Shown here: piece after piece, positions 1-56,499 of the stretch
How the letters are laid out: the number at the start of each line of letters is the position of its first letter
Position numbering within the stretch: position 1 is the first letter of the stretch
Origin: Micropterix aruncella
Lineage: Eukaryota; Arthropoda; Insecta; Lepidoptera; Micropterigidae
NCBI GenBank assembly: GCA_944548615.1
Contig: OX155973.1
Location: 21,027,728-21,091,727 of the forward strand
DNA length: 64,000 nt
Direction: 5' to 3'
The notes under the pieces: model-generated
The model's input: only the letters and a program-made list of their open reading frames with translations
What the model was told of the DNA's origin: nothing
The model's database searches: none
Translations under genes and position numbers: made by a program

Positions 1-70
1 CGCTATTATCGCGTTGCATGTAATTTCTGTATTTCCGCTATTTTCCGTTGAATCTTTTTCTGTTGCTCTG

Positions 71-395
71 TAAGGGGCTCCCTAGACGATCAAGCATGCT
101 TGACAAGCATCGCGTCGCGGATTGGGAGGGAATCATAAACCGCAGGAAAAATGCAAATATTTTTTTAAAATATTTACCAAAAATGCCTAATTTTGTAGTT
201 TATTACCAGGGAGTCAAGTCATCCATCAATCAATTACGTCTAATTAATGTTAATCCGTGGTATAAACTAGAACATTAGGCATTTTTGGTAAATATATATT
301 TTTCAAATATTTGCATTTTTTCTGCGGTTCACGATCCCTTCCCAGTCCGCGACGCGATGCTTGTCAAGCATGCTTGATCGTCTAGGGAGCCCTTA
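71..395. mobile_element. Foldback MITE with ~120-bp inverted ends (Harbinger-like)
   Basis: The left arm starts TAAGGGGCTCCCTAGACG and the right arm ends with its near-exact reverse complement (TCTAGGGAGCCCTTA). Homology between arms runs inward about 120 bp. TAA flanks both ends, consistent with a 3-bp PIF/Harbinger target duplication; termini G(G/A)GGCTCCC fit that group. No transposase is encoded. Confidence 0.7.
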
Positions 396-736
396 ACATC
401 GAAAGTCGCATTTCACACGTTCTCGAGTCGCAGGGCTGACGGTAACGGACAAGTTACGACCTGTATCGTAGAATATAGACCAGTCACCGCCCAATTTACA
501 TTCATTTGTGCAGAAGCAGTCATTCAGATAGTGTCTTTTGTTCAGTTTATTCGTCGTCGTAGATTCTCTCAACATCGTGTGACGAGATTGATAGTGCTCA
601 ATAAACTGAAAAATTATCAATAAATTATTCCTCTCTGATTCTTCCCTTGAACTCGATATTCGCATTTACCGCATAATGTACGCTAAATATCAATAAAATT
701 TTACTTAAAAATTTCAGTTCTTGTTTTTTTTCGTTT
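396..736. other. Intronic sequence, nothing recognised
   Basis: About 340 bases between two repeats. The only longer reading frame (minus strand, 90 codons) has no recognisable domain and no splice support. Probably the host intron background. Confidence 0.4.
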
Positions 737-1308
737 TTAAGCTATTGCATAGCTTTTATCGCGGGCCTAGGCCAGCGCGGCGACCGAATGAAGAAATTTC
801 TTAACGAAAATTAATGATTTTAAACTGATAATTACGTCTAAACGAGTACTGCTTACGATTCGAAAAAAATATATGTTAAACAAGAACATTTTCCTAATAT
901 TCTTAGCTTTGAATATTTTAGATTTTGTTTATATTACATAGTGTAATTAATTTGTGAAATTAGGTCTAACCGAACACAAAAACGATTACTACGCAAATAC
1001 TATCTGGCGTATTATTATGAAACGTGCACCATTTTAAAGATAATTTAATTATCTATCTTTTTATCTACGATTTTTTTCGAATAATCCGTTTTTTTTGCTT
1101 TATCGAATAAAAAATTCTTGCGCTGCGCTCTATCGGAAGACGTCGCAGCCGCAAATGATTCGGAATAATTTCAACGTTTTCCGATAGAGCGCAGTTATCT
1201 GATATCAGAAAAAATAAAATAAATAAATAAATATAGTTGCATAAGTTGATAAAAATGTTATGCAATAGCTTTACCGCGGCAGTCCCCGAGTGCCACACGT
1301 ATTTTTTT
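737..1308 (-). mobile_element. TTAA-flanked interspersed element, copy A
   Basis: Near-identical in reverse orientation to 9677-10269. It starts after TTAA (737-740) with the palindrome GCTATTGCATAGC, and near its other end has GTTATGCAATAGC followed by a unique end ...GAGTGCCACACGTATTTT. The internal inverted stretch contains CTATCGGAA and TTCGGAATAATT twice. The 3' flank reads TTTCC instead of TTAA, so that side has decayed. No coding potential; family not identified. Confidence 0.65.
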
Positions 1309-1636
1309 CCTTTATTTACGATCCTTGATACAATTTTAAATATCGAGTAAAATTGTCCATCGATTTTGTATATTTTTTAAATCGATCGTAGAATCGCCCG
1401 CAGTTAAATATAAAATATAAAACGGAATTTAAATATTATTATGAGATTTTCCGACCGAAAATCCACAGTCTGATTTTAGCCCGTCAAGGCATCTGTGTAC
1501 CAAATTTTAAGTTTCTAATAAGACCTATGATTTAAAATTTCGTTTATTATTTTATAAATATGTTATATCGTATAGGCGTGTTTAGAGCGCCATCTACAGT
1601 ACGCCGCCATTTGGTTACAGCACGAAGATCGCCATA

Positions 1637-1979
1637 TTGAACATAATAATAGAAGTTCTGCTAGCCTCAACAGAACAAGACTTACGACTCATACTAGACA
1701 GAGTACATGAATGCAGTCAGAATACTAAACGTCTCGAAGACCTAAACCCCAGAATCAAACTGTCAAGTTCGGATTTAGAGCGAATCCGGCAGTACAAATA
1801 CCTCGGTGCGTGCGTAAACGAACAATGGGACTACAAACAAGAAATTCGTACTCGGATTGAAATCGCCCGAGCATCGTTTAGGAAAATGGAAAAGGTATAT
1901 TGCGGCCGAAAACTCGACATCAAGCTCCGAATATGAATTCTCCATTGCTATGTGTGGCCTGTGGTATTTTATAGTAGTG
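1637..1979 (+). pseudogene. Non-LTR reverse transcriptase remnant (RTE-like), 5' part
   Basis: The translation contains the thumb-region pattern IRQYKYLGACVNEQWDYKQ then IRTRIEIARASFRKM, typical of insect RTE-type reverse transcriptase C-terminal regions. It breaks down at about 1936 and is then interrupted by the hAT element at 1988. The frame resumes at 2664. Not functional. Confidence 0.75.
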
Positions 1980-1987
1980 AATCTTGG

Positions 1988-2655
1988 CAGGCGCGGATCT
2001 ACGTCTTGTTTCGGGGGGGGGGGCGGACAGTGGGGATGAGTTTCTGTCTATAGATAGTTAAAATAAATTATAGTGTGAATTTAGGTCATCCAATATGCTT
2101 AATAGAGATAGGTAATTAGGTAACTAAAAATTATAAAAAGGGAGAAGAAATAATGAATACACTCGTACGTTTTTATTTTACTTCTAAATGAACAATGAAC
2201 AAATGATGCATAATAGTGCATAACACAGAATTAAATTACAAACTGCAGTTTTCGGTGTTTTTTCTTTGCAAATCTTTCAATTATCTTCTCTTTGTCTACT
2301 GGAATATCAAAATGAATATGCAGGAGTGCCAACCTTGTTAACCTATCCTCTACCATCGTGGATCATAGCCAGGTTTTTAGTCGCCTCAGAGTTGAAAAAC
2401 TTCTTTCGGCAGTCGCCACACTTACGGGCAAGGAGGCCATGATAAGGATGAGGCGATGTACCTATATGCCAGGGTAGATGAATTCGTTGACCAGATCTAG
2501 AACATCTAGAATATTTTTTGGTTCCGAATAAGCGGTAATATTTCTCTTTTCCCTTCTAAAACTTTCTTTCTTGGAATCTTGCCCGCTTTTTGTCAACAAT
2601 TTTTTTTCAATCCTCGTTGGGGAAGGGGCAGTCGCCCCCTATAGATCCGCGCCTG
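1988..2655 (-). mobile_element. Defective hAT transposon with perfect 8-bp target duplication
   Basis: The terminal repeats are CAGGCGCGGATCTA and its exact inverse; the flanking 8-bp duplication is AATCTTGG (1980-1987 and 2656-2663). On the minus strand at about 2240-2450 a hAT dimerisation-domain remnant is readable: MASLPVSVATAERSFSTL, a stop codon, then RLTRLALLHIHFDIPVD. The catalytic part is missing, so it is non-autonomous. It sits inside the reverse transcriptase remnant. Confidence 0.88.
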
Positions 2656-2663
2656 AATCTTGG

Positions 2664-2930
2664 ACCTTGAAAGCTGACACCCAGAAGCGTCTTGAAGCAT
2701 TTTAGATGTGGTGCTACCGTAGACTGTTCCGCTTTAGCTGGATCCAGAGAGTTGTCGGTATAGATTGCGAACTTTTACGGGCTAGATTGCGAACTTCGAC
2801 TGGCTGGAAGAAGAAAAAAAGTCTTGGCTCCGCAACACCCGAGAGTGGACAAACATCTCAAGCGTAGAAGAAGTATTTCGCTTAGCCCAAGACAAGGAAA
2901 AAATCACACAGCTGACAGCCAACCTCCTGT
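2664..2930 (+). pseudogene. Non-LTR reverse transcriptase remnant (RTE-like), 3' part
   Basis: Continues the fragment that ends at 1979: ESWTLKADTQKRLEAF, then MWCYRRLFRFSWIQRV, and near the end LRNTREWTNISSVEEVFRLA. This is the usual C-terminal tail of RTE-type reverse transcriptases. Several stops and frameshifts are present. Confidence 0.7.
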
Positions 2931-3029
2931 AGGAGAGGCACTTTAAGACGAAGAAGACGTTTTAACTAGAAATCAGTTTGGGTTTAAAAGAAGACTTAGG
3001 CACATACATTTTAAAATCTTCATCTAGCA

Positions 3030-3720
3030 CAGCGGTTCCCAAAGTGTGGGTCGCGACCCACTGGTGGGTCGCGAGCCGATTCCAGGTGGGTTGCGAACAC
3101 AACGTATGAGCGTGGGGCAGATAGACGACGAGATAGATTGACAAGTCTAAGTGTATTTAGGACACCTACAGACAATATAATAAAATAAAAATAAAGATAG
3201 CACTTGAAAATAAAACTTGCAACAGCGCGGGAAGATGAAATAGCCGCGCGAAGAGACAGTGCAGCGCCGCGTCTCTAGCCTCGTCTCGCTCGCCTCGGCG
3301 GCCGCGCGGCCTGGCGGCACAACGTCGTATTTGTGGGAAGGAGGTTTTTCTGTTATGATAAGTATAAAGACAAAGTACAGGAACAAGCTAGATTTGTCAA
3401 ATTCTCTGCGCTTAAAAATATCTCGCATAAAGTTGACGTAGAAGCTGTAACTTGGTAAAATAGAAATCAAGCTCATCCGTCACACTGAATTATTTTGTAA
3501 GTAGGTAGGTATATAAACGTAGTTCTTAGTTTCTATTTTTTGTATTGTCGCACATTAGAATTTCCTACAAAATAAAGACTTACTTATGATACTTACAAAT
3601 GAATTGTTTATTTTTTATATCAAACCACACACTAAATTTTCTGAAAAAGTTCTCGCTGGGTCGCAAAATATTGTGATTTTAAAAAGTGGGTCGCGGGGTC
3701 AATACATTTGGGAACCCCTG
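3030..3720 (+). mobile_element. Second defective hAT transposon (Charlie/SCAND3-like)
   Basis: The ends are CAGCGGTTCCCAAAGTGTGG and the inverse of CAGGGGTTCCCAAATGTAT, flanked by an exact 8-bp duplication ATCTAGCA (3022-3029, 3721-3728). At about 3320-3441 the + strand reads YLWEGGFSVMISIKTKYRNK followed by LDLSNSLRLKISRI, the C-terminal dimerisation motif of this hAT group. Subterminal GTGGGTCGCGACCCAC is palindromic. The N-terminal and catalytic regions are absent. Confidence 0.88.
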
Positions 3721-3728
3721 ATCTAGCA

Positions 3729-4180
3729 TATTAAATATCCTGGGAACTATGTACACAAAATGCCTCTGCCCAAAAGTGGTCTGCATTCGAGGGACGTTGA
3801 AATGTATAACTCGTGATTACTTAATGGAAAGTGTGTTCGAGTCGTCTTCTACATTTACTCGGGTAAAATTCTCCCCAGGCTGTCCAGAGCTCCCGCAGGA
3901 CAATAAATAATTGTCGGGTAAACAAGGGCGAGAGGTCACTAATGTCCGTGGACGCTTTTAATGGACGGAAGCAAGAAATAACAAGGCCGTATCCGTCAGC
4001 TAACTGGATCCGAAAAGCCATCAATTTACTCTCATTAGTGGCCGTGACGGGGAAAAAATCAGCGAAATTTCTTTTATAATGGATTTTTTACAAGGGGTTG
4101 ATAAAAGAAAGTAAATTGGACCTTTGGGATACAGACTTATAAGAAAATATAATATGGAATAAACCGGCCAAGCGCGAGTT
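3729..4180. other. Intronic sequence, nothing recognised
   Basis: No domain, repeat partner or terminal repeat seen. Reading frames are short. Confidence 0.35.
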
Positions 4181-4257
4181 GGGCTTCGTACATTATTACA
4201 CGACTGCCAAAAAAAAAAGACTATAATGTTTTCAGGGTATATGTATGTATGTATGTA

Positions 4258-5072
4258 CAGTTGGGGAGGGAGCTAATGCGCCCTTGCTGAGTTGGCCACG
4301 AAGACCTATTTGTTCAGGGTCGGTCACACTCACGGGTCAACACCCACCCGGCGGCCTCCACACATGAAGCGAGAGCTCGGGTAGGACCTGGCCTTAGGGC
4401 TAGTTTTCCCCAGGAGTCAACCTTCTGGCGCTCCTGGACGGTCTGCGCTCCGTGCGGCCTAAGCCAATCGGTTCTGCATTCTGACTAACAGTCGGGGGAG
4501 TCTGTAAGCTGTTCTGTTTCCTATAGAGCGGGGGTGGTTGCTGACCTTACGGCGACTGCTCTTGAAACGACCATCGGCTACCCGATTCCGGCTGAAGAGC
4601 CTGGCAAATGATGCCGTGGTCCAGTCGAGAGACTGGAGTAATCTGGTCGCAACTGGAAGTAAGGGCGTGTGTGTATGCCCGCTGGGTAACATTCCTGGCT
4701 ATCTCGCGAATTAGGCGTTGGCCTCTTACGGGCATGTGGCGGAGCTTGACGGTGGATTGTTTTGTCCTAAGTATTTTGCGCTCACTTCACGGGAGATTAT
4801 TTCGTTAACACTTGCTGAGGTAACGGGTTCGCCCGTTGTAGTTGACTACTCTACTACTGTACAGTTGGGGACTGATCTAAATGTAAGCGGTAGCTGAGGT
4901 GCGTGGACCGGCGTTCGGTCTCCCCACCACTGACATAAGTGCTCTGATATCACTCGCCCGGTACTACTCGACAGTGGTATAGATGTATGTGCGCTAACGA
5001 AAGAACGCGTGTTCTATGAACGCCGGTCCCCGCACCTCAGCAACCGCTTAAATTTCGCTTAGTCCCCAACAG
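4258..5072. mobile_element. TA-flanked DNA element with CAGTTGGGGA termini
   Basis: TA dinucleotides (4256-4257, 5073-5074) flank termini CAGTTGGGGA and TCCCCAACAG, as for the Tc1/mariner-pogo group. It has inserted into repeat Z. An internal segment (4862-5072) is itself a complete hairpin, so the element looks composite. No transposase is readable inside. Confidence 0.55.
4862..5072. mobile_element. 211-bp hairpin MITE sharing the right end of the larger element
   Basis: The left arm starts CAGTTGGGGACTGATCTAAA and the right arm ends with its inverse. The arms are about 55 bp and include GAACGCCGGTCC near the middle. It has its own TA on the left (4860-4861). Confidence 0.65.
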
Positions 5073-5344
5073 TATGTTTATCCGTTTCTTTATTCCATCA
5101 TAACTTCAAAATGCTTGAAACGATTGAGAAGTGTGTGATAGCGTTGGAATCGTTAGGTCATTCCAGGTGTCCTTCGGGTCTTAAACTGCCCATATAGTAA
5201 GTAAATAAAAATCCAAATGTTCAAATGCTAATAAATTAAGATAAATATATCGTGTTTATTATTAAATAAAAGATCTGATTGCGTATAATTCGAAAACCTA
5301 TGGGTATCAATAAGGACAAAAGCACGAATCATTAATATTTAATG

Positions 5345-6180
5345 AAATAACCGTGTATTACTTGAGAACCGAAAGCTACCAAATGCATGCCGCGGCTGTG
5401 GCCGGCGCGAGGCTATATAAAGCATCACGAGCAGCGCGTGATCGTCATGAGATACATGCCACAGGGCGCGCAGCCCTGCGACGCCACACTCAGAAATCCG
5501 GGTTAATAAACCAAGCTCACGTGAAGCTCCGCTAAAGGTAACATACACACGGACAGACTTCAGTCTGGAAATTGTCTTAATCGTCTCGATAGGAGGGGGA
5601 GAAGGACGAAATGTATATATATGTCTTCATCTCCAAAAAAAATTTTTGAGCGTTCACAATACTTTCCCTACCCGTCGGGTAGTTGGCCGGCAAAGATATA
5701 AAAATTAACTTCATCTTACTCATTATTACTTTTTATTAAACCCGTATTAAAACCGATACATTCGTCTTAGCCTTTAACAACAAAGTAAATGTATGTATAT
5801 AGGAAGGTAAGTAATAATGGCTAGTGAAAATTGTCTTGTAAGCGTCACGTAAACCGTCTGCCTGTCATCTGTAGGAGACAACGACAAGGCTGGCTGGCTA
5901 TAATGCATGTTTCCAGCGTTTGAAGCCAATTGCTCGGAAAACGACCGCGCATTCGCCCCATTTTATGAGAGAATCCGTCCGAAATGGAGCATTAAATATA
6001 CCCATATTATATATACGTTGACACACGCTTCGAATTGCCCTCATTTTACGAGTAATGAGGCGGAATTAGAACTAGGTATATACGTACCTAGACCTGTGTA
6101 CTTTTTAATTCAATTCAATTTAGTTCTGCTCCAGTAGGTAGGTAGGCTTGGTCATTGCGTCTAAAAAATTAAGTAATGTA
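5345..6180. other. Intronic sequence, no gene recognised
   Basis: Holds a GC-richer stretch (5380-5540) and low-complexity ATGTATATAT runs. Short reading frames on both strands show no domain. Confidence 0.35.
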
Positions 6181-6182
6181 AT

Positions 6183-6660
6183 TAATCGGGGTCTAGTCAG
6201 CGGACTAAGGTCAGGCTGCTTCGAGGTCTGGTTTTCTCGATCTTTCTCTATGCATCGGAGATATGGACCCTGAAGGCTCGGATACGCACCAAAATCGATG
6301 CACTGGAGATGTGGTATTGGCGTAAAATGCTACGAATCCCATAGGCAGCACGCCGCACCAACAAATCTGTCCTGGAAGAACTCGGCATCTAAGTGAGACT
6401 TTCCACCGCATACATGAGAAGGGTCCTGCAGTTCTTCGGTCATGTTGCCAGGAGAAACCCAGAGAATCTGGAGAAAATGCTTTCCGAGGGTCAAGTAGAA
6501 GGAAGAAGAAGCAGAGGCAGATCACCGGCCAGAAGGAACGACCTCATCAAAAAAGTTACAAAAGGGTCAATACAATCTGCGATCCGCCATGCAGAAGACA
6601 GGTCGAAGTGGAGGAGCCTCGTAGGCAAACTGTTGTCTAGTGGCCACGATCCTCAGTAAT
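6183..6660 (+). pseudogene. Non-LTR reverse transcriptase C-terminal remnant (RTE-like)
   Basis: Readable with stops: LLRGLVFSIFLYASEIWTLK, then DALEMWYWRKMLRIP, stop, then RRVLQFFGHVARRNPENLEK and RSRGRSPARRNDLI. This is the classic end of RTE/BovB-type reverse transcriptases (YG(A)E(S)WTL, ALEMW, FGH, GRP). At least two in-frame stops before 6393 show it is dead. Different copy from 1637-2930. Confidence 0.82.
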
Positions 6661-6959
6661 AAGGAAACGACGGAGAAGAAGAATTAATTAAGGAATATTT
6701 TATTAACTATCGTGATAGTTTTGACAATATAAATTATTTTTTGTAATTTATAATCGGTTTGAAAACCATTGATAATTAGAAAATAATCAAATAATGAAAA
6801 TTGCTGATCAAATAAAGAGCACTATGTCTGGAGCCATAATTATCAAGGCAATAATGTGATAGTCATGAATATAGATAATCGTAAGGTATACTAAAAATAT
6901 CAATATTTTAATTAATTGTCAAATTTAGCAATATAGCCGTCGTCGATAAAATTAAAAAT

Positions 6960-7110
6960 TACGTTCTTTGGCAAAGTTATAAGAATAAGAATAAGAATAA
7001 ATTTATTTTCGTAAGTAATGTTCCAAAACTTAATTCACAAAGTCTGCCTAACTAGGCCGAAGCCCGTACCAAGGTAGACTCGACTAGGTCACTTGTAAGT
7101 TTTATATTGT
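6960..7110 (-). repeat. LINE 3'-end fragment (minus orientation)
   Basis: Starts with an AATAAG/AATAAA-like tail (AAGAATAAGAATAAGAATAA) and continues to TCTGCCTAACTAGGCCGAAG, a CTAACTAGG-containing motif shared with 7440-7510 and 9480-9545. This is typical of Jockey-type 3' untranslated regions in reverse orientation. Confidence 0.5.
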
Positions 7111-7429
7111 GCGCACACTTACAGTACTATTACTGAGAAAAAGAAAAAAAAATAAAGAAAGTAAATCTAAAAATAACTCTAATAAATACGTAGTATAAAT
7201 TTCAAAACTTATTTTTATGATATCTAATACCTAATTCATAATCATGTTAAAAAATAAAAAAAGTAATACAGAAATGAAAATACAATCCGTAAAAATATTA
7301 TTAAAATAATAATAATAATAATATAATACAATAATTTTTTATTCTTTTTTAAGGTTTAATACTTTATTCATTTAATTTTTGTAAATTTAGCCCCATTGTT
7401 ATCAATGTTATAAATAACTCGGAAAAATT

Positions 7430-7515
7430 GAACACCGAAATGCAGCTAATGCTCAGTGCCCACCTAACTAGGACTAAACTGTCCCGTATCTAGGCGGGTC
7501 AGAGTAAATAATTAA
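7430..7515 (-). repeat. LINE 3'-end fragment (minus orientation)
   Basis: Contains TGCCCACCTAACTAGGACTA and ATCTAGGCGGGTCAG, the same motif set as at 7040-7090 and 9490-9540. Confidence 0.4.
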
Positions 7516-7711
7516 AATAAGTAATATAACTTATATAACAATTAGCCTAATTAACGTAAATAACTTTTTATTTTATAAGTAATGAATGTACTTAATTAAG
7601 ATTGAATAATATATAATAATAAATAAATAACACTATAATACAAATAAGAGTACTAAATTTGTAAGAATAATACATTGTAGGTATATGGCAAATACACATA
7701 GGGTGACTTGA

Positions 7712-7780
7712 CTAACCGGCCTGTTAAATTCTGGTAACCGTGGTTAGCTAACCACGATAAACAATTTAACAGCCGGTTAA
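7712..7780. repeat. 69-bp imperfect palindrome
   Basis: CTAACCGGCCTGTTAAATT pairs with AATTTAACAGCCGGTTA around the perfect core CGTGGTTAGCTAACCACG. It lies about 430 bp upstream of the first visible arrestin exon. Probably the end of a DNA element; further element sequence may extend to about 8000. Confidence 0.6.
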
Positions 7781-8207
7781 ATTATGACGGCTTGCACCAA
7801 CTATTTGGATGTCCCGGTTAACTAACGCTGTTCGGAGTCCGCAAAAAACATTTTTGAGTGTTAGAACATGACCATAGACACGACTGAAATCGAGATCTGA
7901 ATCGGCCTCAGCCAATCACAGCACAGTTCAAAATGGCGGACGGGAGATTATAGCTGGAGCTGAGTTTCAACTTATCAACCACCGTTAACTCCTAAGGCCG
8001 CGAAAGTTTCAGTTATCTGGTTAAAAGAAAATATAGAGTTGATATTTTTACATCTTCTCACATACTAGGTAATCTCAAAAATGCCAATTTTCGAGTTACC
8101 AAGTTATAATTGTAAGGCGACGAATTCATGTATTAATACCGCTTTATTCGCATACATGCACTTTGCCGATGTTTACATAATGTGAAGTTTTTTCTCCTTG
8201 TCCGCAG

Positions 8208-54490
<46,283 letters not shown>

Positions 54491-54709
54491 TCGAGGACCG
54501 GTGACCTCGATCGCATCAATGTGAATGTAGACGAAGCCGCGCAGAAGATTCCAGACGAGACGCAGACCGATCCCAAAAACAGTGCAAAAGACAAAGACGA
54601 CAATGTTAAAGTAGAGGTTCATAAAGAATCTAAGAAAGATGTTAAAGACAGTTTCACTGATAGCATTAAGAAAGCCGTTTGTTGTATCAATAGAAGAAAG
54701 TATTCATAG
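54491..54709 (+). other. In-frame 72-codon extension after the arrestin TGA
   Basis: The arrestin frame continues open for 72 codons after TGA and ends at TAG (54707-54709). The predicted peptide is again Asp/Lys/Val rich, has DVKDSFTDSIKKAVCC, and ends CCINRRKYS. DVKDSFTDSIKKA echoes DDVKEAIRQSLAD in the tail before the stop. This fits stop-codon readthrough, a recent nonsense change or sequence error in a longer protein, or coincidence. The base after the stop is T, not the C typical of the strongest insect readthrough contexts. It is not a separate gene: there is no acceptor or promoter, and its only Met (54521) lies inside the same frame. Confidence 0.5.
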
Positions 54710-54875
54710 TAGGGTGTGAATGCGTTTTCTAGTAGGTATATTTCTTCTTAGGTTCCTGAAATTAAAATTATAGATTATTTTTCATTATGCCTATGTCGAA
54801 AATGGACCTTAGTGTAGATCTACATTGAGTCAGTTACAAGCATCATTGCTAGCGTTAAGAACTGGCACATAGTGG

Positions 54876-55180
54876 GCCTGATAGCGTTTCTTCGTGAACT
54901 AAAATAGGAACTTAGTTCAACTGAACGAGACAGAGCAATACGTTAGAACGGAATATGAAATAAACTGTCGTCGATTTTCCCGCACCAAAACTACCTGTCG
55001 AACCTATAGACGCCCGAATAAGTTTGAACACATTTCGTGCGGTGCTCGATTTACCTTCGGTGGGTAGTTTTAATGCGTAACAACCGGTCATTTCACATTC
55101 CACTTTGACGTACTGCTCTGTCTCGTTGACATGTTCAACTAATTTTCGATTTTAGTTTAAAAGAAACGCAATCGAGCTGT
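54876..55180. mobile_element. ~305-bp foldback MITE
   Basis: Left GATAGCGTTTCTTCGTGAAC and the inverse of right AAAGAAACGCAATCGAGC; internal GAACGAGACAGAGCAATACG pairs with CGTACTGCTCTGTCTCGTTG. Lies 160 bp after the possible extended arrestin stop, so it may be in the 3' untranslated region. Confidence 0.75.
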
Positions 55181-55272
55181 TTACACACAGTCAATTAGTC
55201 GTAAAATTTGAGACCACAGGGAGAACAAGTAAATATATTAAAAAGAATTTAGAACACGACTGCTGTTATAGA

Positions 55273-55278
55273 AATAAA
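55273..55278 (+). promoter_or_regulatory. Possible polyadenylation signal downstream of arrestin
   Basis: AATAAA lies about 780 bases after the TGA and just past a hairpin MITE. It is the first canonical hexamer I noted downstream of the last exon. One hexamer in AT-rich DNA is weak evidence. Confidence 0.25.
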
Positions 55279-55309
55279 ACTACTGGTTGTTTAATTATTT
55301 TTATTGCGG

Positions 55310-55575
55310 TGTTTTTATGAAATATTGGGGTTTATATATTTATCTATATAGATACATGTATATTTCAGGAATGTACTCAATCAGACCTTTCATTTGACAC
55401 TAAACACTATATATTTATGTTAATTTATTGACATTTCAACATTTAGACAATTACTGACTTGATATTTGGACAGTACCTCCGACACTCGGGATGACTTAAC
55501 GTTTCTAAAAATACCATATACTTCTAAATCGGTTCAAGCGTTTAGAAGTTATGGTGGAAAAAAGAAAAGAAAAAA
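55310..55575 (-). repeat. Repeat Z, copy 4
   Basis: GGAATGTACTCAATCAGACC, CTTTCATTTGACACTAAACA and TTCTAAATCGGTTCAAGCG; reverse of the 38325 copy. Confidence 0.65.
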
Positions 55576-55576
55576 A

Positions 55577-55985
55577 AGAATAGTAGATTGTATCACAAGG
55601 GAGCAAAATAATATTTTTACGGCGAGGGCGCTTTCTTGGATCCAGAGCGAAGTGAGGGATTCGAGAGTAAAATCCCGAGCGTAGCGAGGGATTCTTTAGT
55701 AGAATCTTGAACGTAGCGAGGGATTCAAAAAAGCGGCCCAGTCAAAAATATTTTGCGCCCGAGTGATACAAAAATTCAAAAGATGGCGCACTTATTCAAA
55801 AAGTGAGCCACAATAGTAGATTGTATCACAAGGGAGTAAAATAATATTTTTACGGCGAGGGCGCTTTTTTGAATCCAGAGCGAAGTGAGGGATTCTTTAG
55901 TAGAATTCTGAACGTAGTGAGGGATTCAAAAAAGCGCCCGAGCGAAAAATATTTTGCGCCCGAGTGATACACTCTACTTTTCATC
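55577..55985. mobile_element. Tandemly duplicated foldback MITE (two ~200-bp copies)
   Basis: Each copy begins TAGATTGTATCACAAGGGAG and ends CGCCCGAGTGATACA, the ends being imperfect inverse repeats with AAAATAATATTTTTACGG / AAAAATATTTTGCGC. Start-to-start distance 234 bp. Between them and again at 56340-56420 lies ATTCAAAAAGTGAGCC. Contains AGCGTAGCGAGGGATTC variants repeated internally. Confidence 0.75.
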
Positions 55986-56499
55986 ACCCTCTATGAGAAA
56001 ATAAAAGGTATAGAGGTTCTATACCTTTGTATTATATGTTCTATACCTTTGTATATTGCCTCAGTTCTAATCCTCGCACGAGTTAAATCTATACTTTCAC
56101 TGTCACTTGAAGAACTCATTTTCAAAACAAAACGATGAATTTCTTACAATCCGTGAAAATTGTCGAAAACGCGGGCGACAAAAACAATTGACGTTCGCGC
56201 GTTTTTAATTTCATTTGTTTTTTTTTATTCAGCCGACGGCGCGAATAGGGGCCGTCGTACCAGCCAGTCTTTATTCAAACAATATTTGCGTTCGATTTCT
56301 TCGGCGCTGAAGACTAAGATGTTCCAAATTCAAAAAGTGCCCGCAAAGATGAATTGCGGCGCACTTATTCAAAAAGTGAGCCGCAAAGATAATTGCGGCG
56401 CACTTATAAAGTTTCTTATAGAAAACACCACTTTTGTGCGCACTTAAAGGCGAACCAAGTCGTCCTTTTCGAATAGATGGGATGAAAAGATAATTCCTA

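Larger units (their letters stand above)
4190..5340 (+). repeat. Interspersed repeat family Z, copy 1, split by a TA-target element
   Basis: Begins CGACTGCCAAAAAAAAAAG and resumes after the insert at 5075 with TTTATCCGTTTCTTTATTCC, ending near AAATATATCGTGTTTATTA. Other copies: 37735-37870 (-), 38325-38650 (+), 55310-55575 (-) and 56500-56885 (-). A subsection ATAAATATATCGTGTTTA is shared by the + copies. Widespread-looking, non-coding, class unknown. Confidence 0.6.

Noticed and set aside
1..8207. Earlier arrestin exons (N-terminal ~110-130 residues)
   Set aside because: No frame with the FRYGRE-type or early N-domain strand motifs and flanking splice sites was found; these exons are presumed upstream of the window.
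54521..54709. Separate small gene downstream of arrestin
   Set aside because: Its Met lies in the same frame as the arrestin tail with no stop between the TGA and it, and it has the same composition, so it is better treated as an extension.
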